In this document: piece by piece, positions 1 through 11,619 of the stretch
How positions within the stretch are numbered: the stretch's first letter is position 1
Layout: each line of letters opens with the position of its first letter
NCBI GenBank assembly: GCA_918807975.1
Contig: OU964924.1
Coordinates: forward strand, 17,653,695 to 17,717,694
Length of the DNA: 64,000 bases
Source: Aplidium turbinatum
Taxonomy: Eukaryota > Chordata > Ascidiacea > Aplousobranchia > Polyclinidae
Reading direction: 5' to 3'
Position numbers and translations under genes: made by a program
The notes under the pieces: model-generated
Database searches by the model: none
Told to the model about the DNA's origin: nothing
The model's input: the letters and a program-made list of their open reading frames with translations, nothing else

Positions 1-860
1 TCAGAAGGGTAGCCAACAGTTTGCCAACAAAGTAGTTTCATTTTAGTTTGTTTATGCCAAACTGAGCAGAGGTCTAGAAAAAGGCAGGAGCAACAAAATG
101 CGAACGCGATAACGTGCTTGATACCCAAACAGTTTAAACTTTCCATTAACCCTACACGTTTCCACAAAATAAACAATTGCAACGTCGGCTATATGCTGGA
201 TGTGAGGGCACAAGATTGGCAATTATGTTCAACATGTTGCCAACAATACGCCATCAGTTTCAATAACTTATTTCTTATTATGCGTTCAAAAAGGTCTCAA
301 AGATTTTATTTCAGGTTTATTTGTTTTAATCTTTAAAATTACTAACACAAACTTCATTTCATGTGGTATTGCTTCAAAACACAGTTGTGTGGTTGGCTAA
401 CATCGGTCAGAAGCATTGCCCGCATTGTGCCAATTCATAACAATTTCGGTATTTTCTTTAAAATTATGCAAATGTATACCATCATTTTGCTACAATTTTA
501 CATTTTTATAATAGGCTATCAATGCTGTTATTGTTTTTATAATACCGTACAAGTATACTATGAATATTTAAGACCAGCGTTGGTCAGAAGTGTAGCCAAC
601 GGTTTGCCAACAAAGTAGTTTCATTTCAGTTTGTTTATGCCAAACGGAGCAGAGGTCTAGAAAAAGGTAGGAGCAACAGAAACGCGAACGTGATTCCGGG
701 CTTGATACTGAAACAGTTTAAGTTTCCATTAACCCTACGCGTTTCCACAAAATAAACAATTGCAATGTCGGCTATATGCTGGATGTGAGGGCACAAGATT
801 GGCAATTATGTCCAACATGTTGCCAACAATACGCCATCAATTTCAATAACTTATTTCTTA

Positions 861-1131
861 GGGAACGTTCAAATATTACATAACGCTTTTTTTCCGAATT
901 TTTGACCCCCCCTCCCCCATGTAACGCCAACGTAACGCTTTTTTCAATCCCCCCTTCCCCCATATAACGCTTTTTTACTACAAATTCAGCACAAACAACT
1001 ATCATTCCGTACTCGAAAGCGTTACGTAACGTTTTGCTTGATCCCCCTCCCCCCGATGTGACGCTAACGTAACGCTTTGCATAAACCCCACCCTCCCCCT
1101 CGAAGGCATTACGTAATATTTGAACATTCCC
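861..1131. mobile_element. PIF/Harbinger-like MITE inside the long monomer (copy 1)
   Basis: The 271-bp insert begins GGGAACGTTCAAATATTACA and ends with the inverted version, ATTTGAACATTCCC. The terminal inverted repeats are about 26 bp with roughly three mismatches. TTA is duplicated at 858-860 and 1132-1134. The short monomer shows the empty site with one TTA. A 3-bp TWA duplication with GGG termini is typical of PIF/Harbinger elements. The interior holds C-rich words alternating with AACGCTTTT and has no coding capacity. Confidence 0.85.
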
Positions 1132-2299
1132 TTATCATGCATTCAAAAAGGTCTCAAAGATTTTATTTCAGGTTTACTTGTTTTAATATTTAAAATTACT
1201 AACACAAACCTCTTTTCATGTGGTATTGCTTCAAAACACAGTTGTGTGGTTGGCTAACATCGGTCAGAAGCATTGCCCGCGTTGTGCCAATTCATAACAA
1301 TTTCGGTGTTTTCTTTAAAATTATGCAAATGTATACCATGATTTTGCTACAATTTTACATTTTTATAATAGACTATCAATGCTGTTATTATTTTCTGATA
1401 CCGTACAAGTATACTATGAATACTTAAGACCAGCGTTGGTCAGAAGGGTAGCCAACAGTTTGCCAACAAAGTAGTTTCATTTTAGTTTGTTTATGCCAAA
1501 CTGAGCAGAGGTCTAGAAAAAGGCAGGAGCAACAAAATGCGAACGCGATAACGTGCTTGATACCCAAACAGTTTAAACTTTCCATTAACCCTACACGTTT
1601 CCACAAAATAAACAATTGCAACGTCGGCTATATGCTGGATGTGAGGGCACAAGATTGGCAATTATGTTCAACATGTTGCCAACAATACGCCATCAGTTTC
1701 AATAACTTATTTCTTATTATGCGTTCAAAAAGGTCTCAAAGATTTTATTTCAGGTTTATTTGTTTTAATCTTTAAAATTACTAACACAAACTTCATTTCA
1801 TGTGGTATTGCTTCAAAACACAGTTGTGTGGTTGGCTAACATCGGTCAGAAGCATTGCCCGCATTGTGCCAATTCATAACAATTTCGGTGTTTTCTTTAA
1901 AATTATGCAAATGTATACCATCATTTTGCTACAATTTTACATTTTTATAATAGGCTATCAATGCTGTTATTGTTTTTATAATACCGTACAAGTATACTAT
2001 GAATATTTAAGACCAGCGTTGGTCAGAAGTGTAGCCAACGGTTTGCCAACAAAGTAGTTTCATTTCAGTTTGTTTATGCCAAACGGAGCAGAGGTCTAGA
2101 AAAAGGTAGGAGCAACAGAAACGCGAACGTGATTCCGGGCTTGATACTGAAACAGTTTAAGTTTCCATTAACCCTACGCGTTTCCACAAAATAAACAATT
2201 GCAATGTCGGCTATATGCTGGATGTGAGGGCACAAGATTGGCAATTATGTCCAACATGTTGCCAACAATACGCCATCAATTTCAATAACTTATTTCTTA

Positions 2300-2570
2300 G
2301 GGAACGTTCAAATATTACAAAACGCTTTTTTTCCGAATTTTTGACCCCCCCTCCCCCATGTAACGCCAACGTAACGCTTTTTTCAATCCCCCCTTCCCCC
2401 ATATAACGCTTTTTTACTACAAATTCAGCACAAACAACTATCATTCCGTACTCGAAAGCGTTACGTAACGTTTTGCTTGATCCCCCTCCCCCCGATGTGA
2501 CGCTAACGTAACGCTTTGCATAAACCCCACCCTCCCCCTCGAAGGCATTACGTAATATTTGAACATTCCC
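2300..2570. mobile_element. PIF/Harbinger-like MITE inside the long monomer (copy 2)
   Basis: This is the same insertion as at 861-1131, displaced by exactly one 1439-bp unit. It was therefore copied by tandem amplification and not inserted a second time. It differs from copy 1 by only a few substitutions. Confidence 0.85.
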
Positions 2571-3929
2571 TTATCATGCATTCAAAAAGGTCTCAAAGAT
2601 TTTATTTCAGGTTTACTTGTTTTAATATTTAAAATTACTAACACAAACCTCTTTTCATGTGGTATTGCTTCAAAACACAGTTGTGTGGTTGGCTAACATC
2701 GGTCAGAAGCATTGCCCGCGTTGTGCCAATTCATAACAATTTCGGTGTTTTCTTTAAAATTATGCAAATGTATACCATGATTTTGCTACAATTTTACATT
2801 TTTATAATAGACTATCAATGCTGTTATTATTTTCTGATACCGTACAAGTATACTATGAATACTTAAGACCAGCGTTGGTCAGAAGGGTAGCCAACAGTTT
2901 GCCAACAAAGTAGTTTCATTTTAGTTTGTTTATGCCAAACTGAGCAGAGGTCTAGAAAAAGGCAGGAGCAACAAAATGCGAACGCGATAACGTGCTTGAT
3001 ACCCAAACAGTTTAAACTTTCCATTAGCCCTACACAGTTCCACAAAATAAACAATTGTAATGTCGGCTATATGCTGGATGTGAGGGCACAAGGTTGGCAA
3101 TTATGTCCAACATGTTGCCAACAGTACGCCATCAATTTCAATAACTTATTTCTTATTATGCGTTCAAAAAGGTCTCAAAGATTTTATTTCAGGTTTATTT
3201 GTTTTAATCTTTAAAATTACTAACACAAACTTCATTTCATGTGGTATTGCTTCAAAACACAGTTGTGTGGTTGGCTAACATCGGTCAGAAGCATTGCCCG
3301 CATTGTGCCAATTCATAACAATTTCGGTGTGTTCTTTAAAATTATGCAAATGTATATCATCATTTTGCTACAATTTTACATTTTTATAATAGGCTATCAA
3401 TGCTGTTATTGTTTTTATAATACCGTACAAGTATACTATGAATATTTAAGACCAGCGTTGGTCAGAAGTGTAGCCAACGGTTTGCCAACAAAGTAGTTTC
3501 ATTTCAGTTTGTTTATGCCAAACTGAGCAGAGGTCTAGAAAAAGGTAGGAGCAACAAAACGCGAACGCGATAACGTGCTTGATACCGAACCAGTTTAAAG
3601 TTTCCATTCGCCCTACACGTTTCTACAAAATAAACAATTGCAACGTTGGCTACTTCATTTCAGCTTCACTTGATTTATTCTTTGAAAATATTAATAGCCA
3701 ACAATAAAATGACTCTTTAACTAAATGACTCGTGTGGTTTAGTGGAAAAACATAGTTTCTTTAGCATACCGTATTCTTGTACCAACAACGCCATGATAAA
3801 AATCGTTTGTTCATATTCAATTGCTTTAGATAATTCAGTGCAATAAATGTCTTGTGATTCAGAGGACACTTCCAGAAAGTTTAGGCTTTGGCGCCTCCAA
3901 TACCCAACTAGCATAATCCGTTCTTTTTA

Positions 3930-4306
3930 CATTGATTCAACGTCTGCAGACGTTGGTAAGGTAACTAACAAGCGATTAACTTAAAAACGTGGTTGCTAAT
4001 TCAAGTTGGCCAGGTCTTCATTTTTTTCTTATGTTCAACAAAAGCTTTTTTAATTTTCAAGTTTAACTATACTAAAATGTGTTGTAATATTTTTGAAAAC
4101 ATTTTTTCAGGACTAACCTCAAAATTTGCGTGCAGTTCAAGAAAATTTAAAACAACTTGTAAGCTTAATCGAATTCACTTGTTGATGTTTGGGAGCGCTC
4201 GACACAGCAGCATGATTGTGGGGATCATGTGATCATTGAGTTGCGGCTGCACTGCCGCCGCGCTGCTGACCTGTCTGCTGACCTGTCTGCAGACGCTGAA
4301 TCAATG
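3930..4306. mobile_element. TA-flanked MITE with CATTGATTCAACG termini
   Basis: The ends CATTGATTCAACGTCTGCAG (left) and CTGCAGACGCTGAATCAATG (right) are inverted repeats with one mismatch. Both are flanked by TA (3928-3929 and 4307-4308), suggesting a Tc1/mariner-type cut-and-paste MITE. The interior includes a short tandem GCTGACCTGTCT repeat near 4266-4289. No transposase is encoded. Related ends occur at 57915-59023. Confidence 0.65.
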
Positions 4307-4308
4307 TA

Positions 4309-6880
4309 AAAAAAATCGATTGATGCGCTATCACATATTGATTTTGTTCTGAGAGCAATCTCGCTCACTGTCTGATTTTGACCACGTGGATGAGATTCTC
4401 GTGTCGCCAACAAAGGGGCGTCTTTACTTTAAATGTAGCAAAGCTTGCACAATAGGCCAGCTTCAGGAGCAGTCACGTTGCGTCGAAATCTCTCCTCAAT
4501 TTCTTGAAGCGAGATTTCACAAAACGATCGCTACTTTTACTTTCAACGATCCGGCGAATCGTTTTTTCTCCTCCCGCGGTGCATAGAACAATACTGCAGG
4601 CACAATAATTGTTGTGAAAACTCCATTATGACGTCACTACTTAAACTTTGACTGGGCAATCTGACGCGTTGAAGTGAAATAGGCAACAAAGCTTTTGAAT
4701 GCGGCGATGTGTTATATCAACGTGAGGAGATGCAATTTAGCAGAAGAACTTGTTTTTTTTATGAAGGAAGACAAAGGCCATAACTTAATCCTTTGCTAAA
4801 GGGATTATGACGTCACTCGATTCACTTCGACTGTTCAAACATGGCGGTTGTGCGCAATACACAATTACGTGGAGAGCCGAAAGCACAATGCTTATGTGAA
4901 CAGCGCTAAGAGGAATTTTCGCTTCTTGCATCGAAAATATAAAAAATTGAGTTCAATTGAGATACGCTTGTACGGCCGAAAGAAGTTTTAGAAATGATCA
5001 AAATGAAACTATAGGAATGACTTACGACAATGTTTATGAAAACCTGGTAAGTGAATGTCTTTTATTCATTGAACCTGAAATAATTGTGTAAAGTCGTTTT
5101 TGTCACTAGGCTACGTTTACACAATTTAAAGAAAGTTATAAAACTCAATTTAGAGAAAGTTATAAAACTCAATGACCAATGGAAAACTTTCATATGAAAT
5201 ATTCTCGTGACAAATTTAGTGCCAGTGCTCCTAGATGAGAGTGCTAAGAAGATATCAGCAAAGTAGCAGAGCTTGTGATATCCCACAACATGTGTAGGGT
5301 TTTGCTCAATCTTTGATTTTGCTGCTCCGGCAGTGTTTGCCTGACTGCTTGAATGTGTTTGTATTTTTATGTCATGTGGATAGGTCTGTGATGGTTGTAG
5401 AGTATTTGCAAATGTAGCTTTCATTGCCGTCAACTGAATAATAATAACATGTTTTACTTTGCGCCCATTGCGACAACATAGCCTACAGTAGCCTACACTG
5501 CGACCTACATACGCAACACAACAGACAACTGGAATCCCAAAATAAACTTTAAACGTTGGCTGTCATTTGTAACAGTCGAAAATTTCTGTAACAAGTGCTG
5601 AAGCTTTTTAATATGATGGATGAAACCCCTGTCATTACATTCGATTTACATTTTGCAGGTGGCAAATTTAAGTCAAGTTGTTGGCAAAAATGCAAGCGGT
5701 TGTATCAGTGGACTTATTCCAACTATTATTATCGAACACAACACAGTTCAAGTCATGTCGAGAAAAAAGAAAGAAAAAAAAACCTTGTGAAGTCTAAGCA
5801 CTCGTTTGATTGTTTAAAAAAGAATCTGAAAAAGGTTGTTCTTGGTGAGTACGGATAAATGTTTCTACTACGACTAAATGATTATGTCACAACTATGCCA
5901 TTTTGTTCTTTTGATTAATGTATGATGTAATTGTGAAGAGTATTGAGTAATGTATGAAAATGTTTTAGTGGTGTACTCGCATTGATGTGAACAACGAACA
6001 TGATGGTTAGTAGGCTATGTCGGCATTTATATACTGATTTAACACTTCTTTTTTTACTTTCATGATTAGACATGGTGATGGCGCACGACAAAGCTGCTGC
6101 CATGCAGCAAATTGATGAAAAGTTTCAGAGTGATTTCGAAATTGGAAGGACAGGCAAGGTGGCCGAAACGGCAAAAACTAACTTTTGGTGAGCTTGTTAT
6201 ATGTTTGAAAGACAACAGCGAATGTGTTGCTTTAGTTGTTGAATAACTACTGTACACGCAATTAGAATGTATTGGAACTTGATTATCGATCTGCGGGGCG
6301 CAGAATCGAATGATAAGTTTTTTGTCACGCACGTTGGAGAGAGTGATATTACATTGATATTGCAGATTGTCAATTAACTTCGTATTATCCTGGACGACAA
6401 CTGATCAAAATCCTACACTGTTGCCAAACAGCCCTCTTGAATTAAATATTTTTGTTTCATTCGCAGGAATTCACAACGATAAAGATACACAAGAAAAAGC
6501 TGCTGATGTGCAATGAATCTCCATCTATCAATACGATTTGATGTGGCTTGTTTCTAATAAATGTGAAAATATACGAAGCTCGGCTGTTACTTTGCTTTGT
6601 CACAAAGGGAGTAGTGTTGCTTATAAATCCGTGTTGCTGCTGTTCTTTCGCCCAAGGATTAGCTAGACTGTTCAACAATAAACTTTTGGTGATGAGCGAG
6701 GTTTAAGTACAGAGACGTTTAGCAAATGTAGATGCCAATGCTGTTCAGATGTTTTATGCACCAGCTTGCTTCGCATGGCCAACCGTGGTCAAAGCCCGGG
6801 CATCACAATAGTCAATAAGTCAGATGATGCAGCATCATGGTGCATAAAAGTCAACCAGAATTTAGGCGCCAGATGAAGCA
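4309..6880. other. No recognisable gene
   Basis: The stretch is AT-rich with only short ORFs on both strands. None resembles a known family or has convincing splice partners. Undetected small exons of the PLC-beta gene, expected on the minus strand, cannot be excluded. Confidence 0.4.
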
Positions 6881-6884
6881 AAAT

Positions 6885-7415
6885 GGTGCACAAGCCATCT
6901 TGCCAACGTTGGCCAGATACAGATGCCAACGTTGGCAACATGAAGCAAAATGGTGCATAAAACATTTTGCCAACGTTGGCTAGATGCAGAAGTCGACGTT
7001 GGCTAGATGCAGACGCCAACGGTGGCAAGATGCAGACGCCAACGCTGGCCAGATGCATCCAAATGGTGCATAAAACATTTTGCCAACGTTGGCAAGATGC
7101 AGAAGCCAATGTTGGCAAGATGCAGAAGCCAGCGTTGGCAAGACGCAGACGCCAACGCTGGCCAGATGCATCCAAATGGTGCATAAAACATTTTGCCAAC
7201 GTTGGCAAGATGCAGAAGCCAATGTTGGCAAGATGCAAAAGCCAGCGTTGGCAAGATGCATAATCCAATGTTGGCAAGATGCAGAAGCCAACGATGGCAA
7301 GATGCAGACGCCAACGCTGGCCAGATGCATCCAAATGGTGCATAAAACATCTTGCCAACGTTGGCGTCTGCATCTTGCCAATGTTGCGGCCAACTTCTTG
7401 CCAATGTTGCCCCAA
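6885..7415. repeat. Minisatellite of ~23-bp GCCAACGTTGGC units with higher-order structure
   Basis: Variants of GCCAACGTTGGCAAGATGCA are repeated head to tail. A longer word, AAATGGTGCATAAAACATTT, recurs near 6946, 7061, 7174 and 7333, so the array also has a longer irregular period of about 115-160 bp. The core word is itself a palindrome. From about 7350 the units run in the opposite orientation. Long ORFs in several frames on both strands are a product of the repeat, not genes. Confidence 0.9.
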
Positions 7416-7469
7416 CAATCAATGTTTACTGGGTAGGGGGGTCACCTACTTTAGGTCGTCTGTCAGGGG

Positions 7470-7745
7470 ACACCCACCACCAAATTTGTCTGTCACATAT
7501 ATTTTTGTAAAGCTTAACACTCACAGATTAATAATCAGTTGGTTTTATCCGTTAACTTTTTCAGCTGACCTAGCGCAAATTTTGGGGGTATAAAACTTGT
7601 CTGTCAGAGCCCCCCCACCACCGAAAATGTCTGTCACATACCAGACAATCATCTAGAAACAATTTACTTTACAACCAACTAAGTTTCAAGCGGTAACTAT
7701 TTCAGCTGACCTAGCGCATTTTTTGGGCCATGAAAAATACCCCCC
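7470..7745. repeat. Diverged tandem duplication, period ~140 bp
   Basis: Two copies share TGTCTGTCACATA and, further on, CAGCTGACCTAGCGCA followed by TTTTGGG. The first copy runs from about 7470 to 7600 and the second from about 7610 to 7745. The copies differ at many positions, so the duplication is old. No coding potential is seen. Confidence 0.65.
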
Positions 7746-7779
7746 ATTCCCATACCCACCACCGGCGGCCCGGCAGACT

Positions 7780-8515
7780 TCCAGATTATGAGTACCACAT
7801 ACCACCAGACATCGCTCAATGAATAGAAATTGGTAACGTTTTCACCTAGGGTGGACGTCGCGGGCTCCTGGTCTATTAGTCTTCCCTGCTGGTACATAAC
7901 CTCTCCACTGACAAGACTCTAGCCAAACCTCTCCGTGGTACACCATGGAAACTGGATGCCATGCGACTCCAGGCTAGGGATCTCGAAGCAGATTGGAGTG
8001 CTAGAGGTGCAGTGCCCGCTGGCATGCGGAAACGGCCCGGCATTCACCAATCCCATCCCGGCCACTGGAATATGTGGCGTCTGCTATCTTTGGATAGCCT
8101 GTCATAACCTGGATGACAGTAGCATATGCAGCGGGTCACTGTTATATTTTTTGGGACAACGGTGCATTATGCAAGTGGAATTTCCTACAACTGCCCTAGT
8201 TAGCTGGAAAGGTGGCGATCTTGGTCTGCCAAAAGTGTACCAAGTTAGTCAAGGAAAGACATCCAGCTGTAAAAACTGCCTAAATCAAAACATGTCAAGC
8301 CGAAACAAAAGAAATAAGCAAGGCAGTGCCAGTAACAACAAGGTAACTGGTAATGTCTCGGGCTTGGCGGACCTCCATGTGCGTGGGACTGCAGGGTTGG
8401 CCATTGTGGCAAATATTATGAACGCCCTAAGCCTTTCCGTGTGGGATCACTTAATGTGGGAACCATGCGAGGAAAGGCAAATGAAGTAGTAGAGACAATG
8501 ACTAGGAGATGGTAC
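7780..8515 (+). mobile_element. LINE 5' end: leader and start of the endonuclease domain
   Basis: Near 8433-8510 the plus strand encodes PFRVGSLNVGTMRGKANEVV followed by ETMTRR. This is the typical start of the APE endonuclease of many non-LTR retrotransposons (LNVGTMRG contains the first catalytic Asn). Upstream sequence looks like the GC-richer 5' leader of such an element. Similarity stops abruptly at about 8515. This is unusual, because LINE fragments normally keep the 3' end. Confidence 0.7.
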
Positions 8516-9978
8516 TATATTAGTTACTTATACCCAGACATTGAGTGCAGGTTTAATTTTTTAGAAAACCTACTAATTGTTTGAACTTTTCTTAGCTGTT
8601 ACGGTAATTTGTTCCAAGAAATTTAATTGAGCGTTAGCCAAGCTTTGTATGCATTCTTGGTTTAAAAAGTAAATCCTTCTTAGCACCTCTGGTATTATAG
8701 TTATGAGTTTCATTACTAGGACAAAAGTACTCAAAAAAAATTGCGGGTAGATGTCCTTTATTGCTTTTATAAACAAACTTACATACTTTTATTAAAAACA
8801 TTCCCTACAAGTAAACCTTATCCAGTTTCTCTAAAACTTATTCTGAGGTGCTTTTATGCAAAACGTGAGCTGTATTCACACACTTTGTGTGCCTAGAACA
8901 GCCTAAAACCAGTGTTCCTCTAAGAAAATTTTATACTGCGTATAATAATTGTTTTGTTCACATTATGTTTAAGGATGCGGTTGCAGAGTGACAAGTGATG
9001 TTCTTTTAATGTTAAATTAATAATGTTGCAAGTGCGCAAAAATAAAATTTTATTATTCGAATGACGTGTATGACGTGAATGACGTATAACAACTGTGTAC
9101 ATAACAGTCACAACTTAAAACTCATCTTCCCAGTGTCAAAAAACGTTTTAACATTATTAAGCTATAAAAAATTCTTGGTTGATTTATCTTTTAACCTAAT
9201 GTTGTGAAGTTACAAATGTCAAACTTGACTTTCAGTCAGGGCATCGTAAAGCAGTGGAAATGCATACACAACAGTTGAGACATAACATTTGGAAACTGTC
9301 AAACAGTGGATTCAAGACTATTTGACACGAATTCTATTCTATCTTGAATTGTGAAGATATTTTTGTTTACCAATGTTGAATTATGTTGAACCAATGTTGA
9401 ATTATTTTTGTTTACCAATGTATAATTTTTTCAATAGAAACTTGCTGTGACACAAAAATGTTATTTTTTTAAAATCAGACAATACAAGCTACTAACTAAC
9501 ATAAAAAAGTATGTTTTAGTGATGTTACATTTTTTGTGTGTGTACTGCATAGTTTGTATTTACGTGTTTCAAATATAATTAATTAATTATGTTGGATAAC
9601 GTTTGCGTCACAGCAAGAGTCTTATGAAAAAATTGTGATGGGAAGCAAACATTAATAAACAAATGTAACTGTACGAGTGTACGTGTACAAGTCAAAATGT
9701 GCTCAATGGATAAAGGTGAGTTGTGTGTTAAATAATCTTGCAGTAAGATGTACCCTGTGGTGATAGGTCTTTGCGGGAGATCGGCTGCAGTCGATTGACT
9801 TGAGTCAGAATATCATGCACCAAACTCTCTACTACTAAAAATGTGTCCTTAAAATTTCCCTTTTCTATTCCCTAGTTTTTCTGCTAAAGCATACTATTTA
9901 TAGGTCAGTTTGCTGTACAGTAACTGGCAGTCATGATTAAATTTTCAAGTCGTATCAGCAAAAAAAAGTAAGACATAT
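8516..9978. other. AT-rich stretch without recognised features
   Basis: Only short ORFs are present and no repeat ends or motifs are recognised. It is probably intronic or 3' flanking DNA of the minus-strand PLC-beta gene. Confidence 0.4.
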
Positions 9979-10470
9979 GAATCATCATCATCATCTCCAA
10001 TTTTACATCAGTCACCTTCTGGTCATCTCGAAATATCATAGTCGATCTGTTGTCTGCACTCTGTAGCGACTCCTTCATCTTCCTCTATTGTTGGTATCTT
10101 CAATTTAGTCTTTCACAGTGTCATTCCACGTTTTCTTTGGTCTTCCTTTTCTCATAACATCAGTCAACTCTCAAAATATCATTTTTTATTTTGTTGAGAA
10201 GTGTCTTGCCACACATCATACAAACCATCCTCATTTCTGCTTTCGTTTAATATCTGCCCTCTTCATCACCCAGCATTTACTTCCACTACACATAGTGCTT
10301 CTTGCACACGCCTTCAATCTTCCTTTCAATCTGCGAGAAAGCATTCTGCCACAAAATGTGCCTGACAATTCTTTAAATTTTTTCCAACTCCCACGCATCC
10401 TTGCCGTCACTGCAACATTGGTATATTCAACACAGGCATCTGAATATTCAACAGAATTCAAGTTAACTAT
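9979..10470 (-). mobile_element. LINE 3' fragment (RT C-terminal part)
   Basis: The minus strand encodes VAVTARMRGSWKKFKELSG and later LSRRLKGRLKACARSTM then KCWVMKR. This matches the region after the RT palm in RTE-like and related LINEs (usual form: ARxRxxWxKFxEL...KGxxYxxCVRxxMxYGxExW). A few frame breaks follow. The end carries a short (ATG)n run at 9979-9995, like LINE 3' microsatellite tails. It lies about 25 bp from the donor site of the PLC-beta exon at 10496. Confidence 0.75.
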
Positions 10471-10495
10471 TAATTTCGTAGATTAGTAAACTTAC

Positions 10496-10580
10496 GGGAT
10501 AGTCTTCGAGTGGTTCAATCAGGAGCTTTTCCTTGAAGATATCCCTGCAGCACTGAGCCATCTTTGCTTGCTGCTGTGGG
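10496..10580 (-). CDS. PLCB: Phospholipase C-beta exon (end of the X-domain segment)
   Basis: An AG acceptor (10581-10582) and GTAAGT donor (10490-10495) bound 85 nt. Together with two bases from the preceding exon it encodes N-PQQQAKMAQCCRDIFKEKL followed by LIEPLEDYP. The vertebrate PLCB1 counterpart is [20 protein letters not shown]. It leaves phase 0. It is the last PLC-beta exon found toward the gene's 3' end. The X-Y linker, Y and C2 domains were not found in the remaining 10.5 kb. Confidence 0.9.
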
Positions 10581-10779
10581 CTGAATGCATAATATATGTC
10601 AAAATATGTTAGTGAAATCTCTATCATCAAAGTGGCTAAACCAGCCAGTCTATGGTACCAGTAAGTTTTACTCTAACTAAAGTTGGATAAAACAGAGTAA
10701 ATAAAATTCTTACTTGATTTGGTTTGAATAAGAACTTTACAAAATTCCACTTTTGAAACAGGAACTTAATACACGGCCC

Positions 10780-10840
10780 TTTTAGCAGGCTTCTCCCTTA
10801 ACCAGTACCATCAGAAGGTTTTTATTCAAATAGAATAAAT
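10780..10840 (-). repeat. Degenerate hammerhead-bearing repeat
   Basis: The minus strand reads ATTTGAATAAAAACCTTCTG, identical to the first stem strand of the 21.7-kb ribozyme. It is followed by ATGG in place of ATGA and by a worn AGGGAGAAGCC. The core is damaged, so it is a fossil copy. Confidence 0.55.
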
Positions 10841-11619
10841 GATGTTTTTAGAAAAGCGATTTTATTTACCTAAATAGATTAGACATTTTTGTGAAGTTTA
10901 TTCATACTCATAGCAAACTTTTGTCAAATAAATTTATTATTTAATTAAAAGTCTGATAGATAAAGCTCGCTGAAAGTGTACAAAATTGTCAAACACAAGC
11001 CTGCCTAATTGCCTATTCATTCTAATGCTGGAAAGCTTAAGCAAATCGGTTGTGTTTTTCAAAGTGTTACTCTCAAAAACTGTTCAAACTGCTAGTGAAC
11101 AAACTGAACAACTCACATGCACTGATTTATTTGTTGGTATAATCTATTGTAGTTCATTGAAAAGGAGTAAAATATAATATCATAAAACAGGTCAGGTCAT
11201 TAGTAGACCTGCTAGGTAAAATGTAATCTTGAACCACCAGCGGCATATTCTTGTTACTTAATTAAGTTGCAGGCTCTCATCAAAGCGCACAATCAGCATG
11301 GTGGGTAAAGGTTAAAACCCATAAATGAACATCCAAAAAGGCGCTTAGTCCCCAGCAGCTAAAAGATAGAGGTTGTGAAAAGATTTTAGGTTCCCGAAAT
11401 CCTGACTTCTACTTATAATGTAATAAGCTTGAAAGATGATCGTTCGATTGTTTGATTGTTAACAAGATTGTTTCAGCCTCTTCTAGCTTCATGCTCAAAT
11501 GTGTCTTTTTTCTTTCCAGCCAATATTCAAACTTTTTGCGCTGGCAGCGTTGTTGAAATCTTTTAAGAGTTGTAATAGTATCGGTAGGTGGTCTAAGTTT
11601 CGGAAGCATACAGCAGTGT

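Larger units (their letters stand above)
1..3650. repeat. Tandem array, 1439-bp higher-order repeat (582-bp + 857-bp monomers)
   Basis: Positions 1, 1440 and 2879 begin nearly identical blocks, so the period is 1439 bp. Two complete units and one partial unit are visible. Each unit contains two diverged monomers: the word GACCAGCGTTGGTCAGAAG recurs near 571, 1428, 2010, 2867 and 3449, giving alternating spacings of 857 and 582 bp. The long monomer differs mainly by a 271-bp insertion. Similarity stops near 3650, and the left edge of the array lies outside the window. Short ORFs repeat with the array and look non-coding. Confidence 0.95.

Noticed and set aside
118-3496. Repeated ORFs of 63-85 codons in the tandem array (for example MWYCFKTQLCGW...)
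   Set aside because: They recur only because the 1439-bp unit recurs, occur on both strands, and show no family resemblance or codon-level constraint.
31-3600. LTR-type direct repeats at the left edge
   Set aside because: The repeats are head-to-tail units of a tandem array without internal gag/pol coding or primer-binding site. No LTR retroelement was seen in the window.
6789-7436. Long overlapping ORFs (up to 209 codons) in several frames around 7 kb
   Set aside because: They are translations of a minisatellite whose unit lacks stops in several frames on both strands.
7935-8489. 184-codon ORF starting at 7935
   Set aside because: It overlaps the LINE leader and uses a different frame from the recognisable endonuclease start, so it is probably fortuitous.
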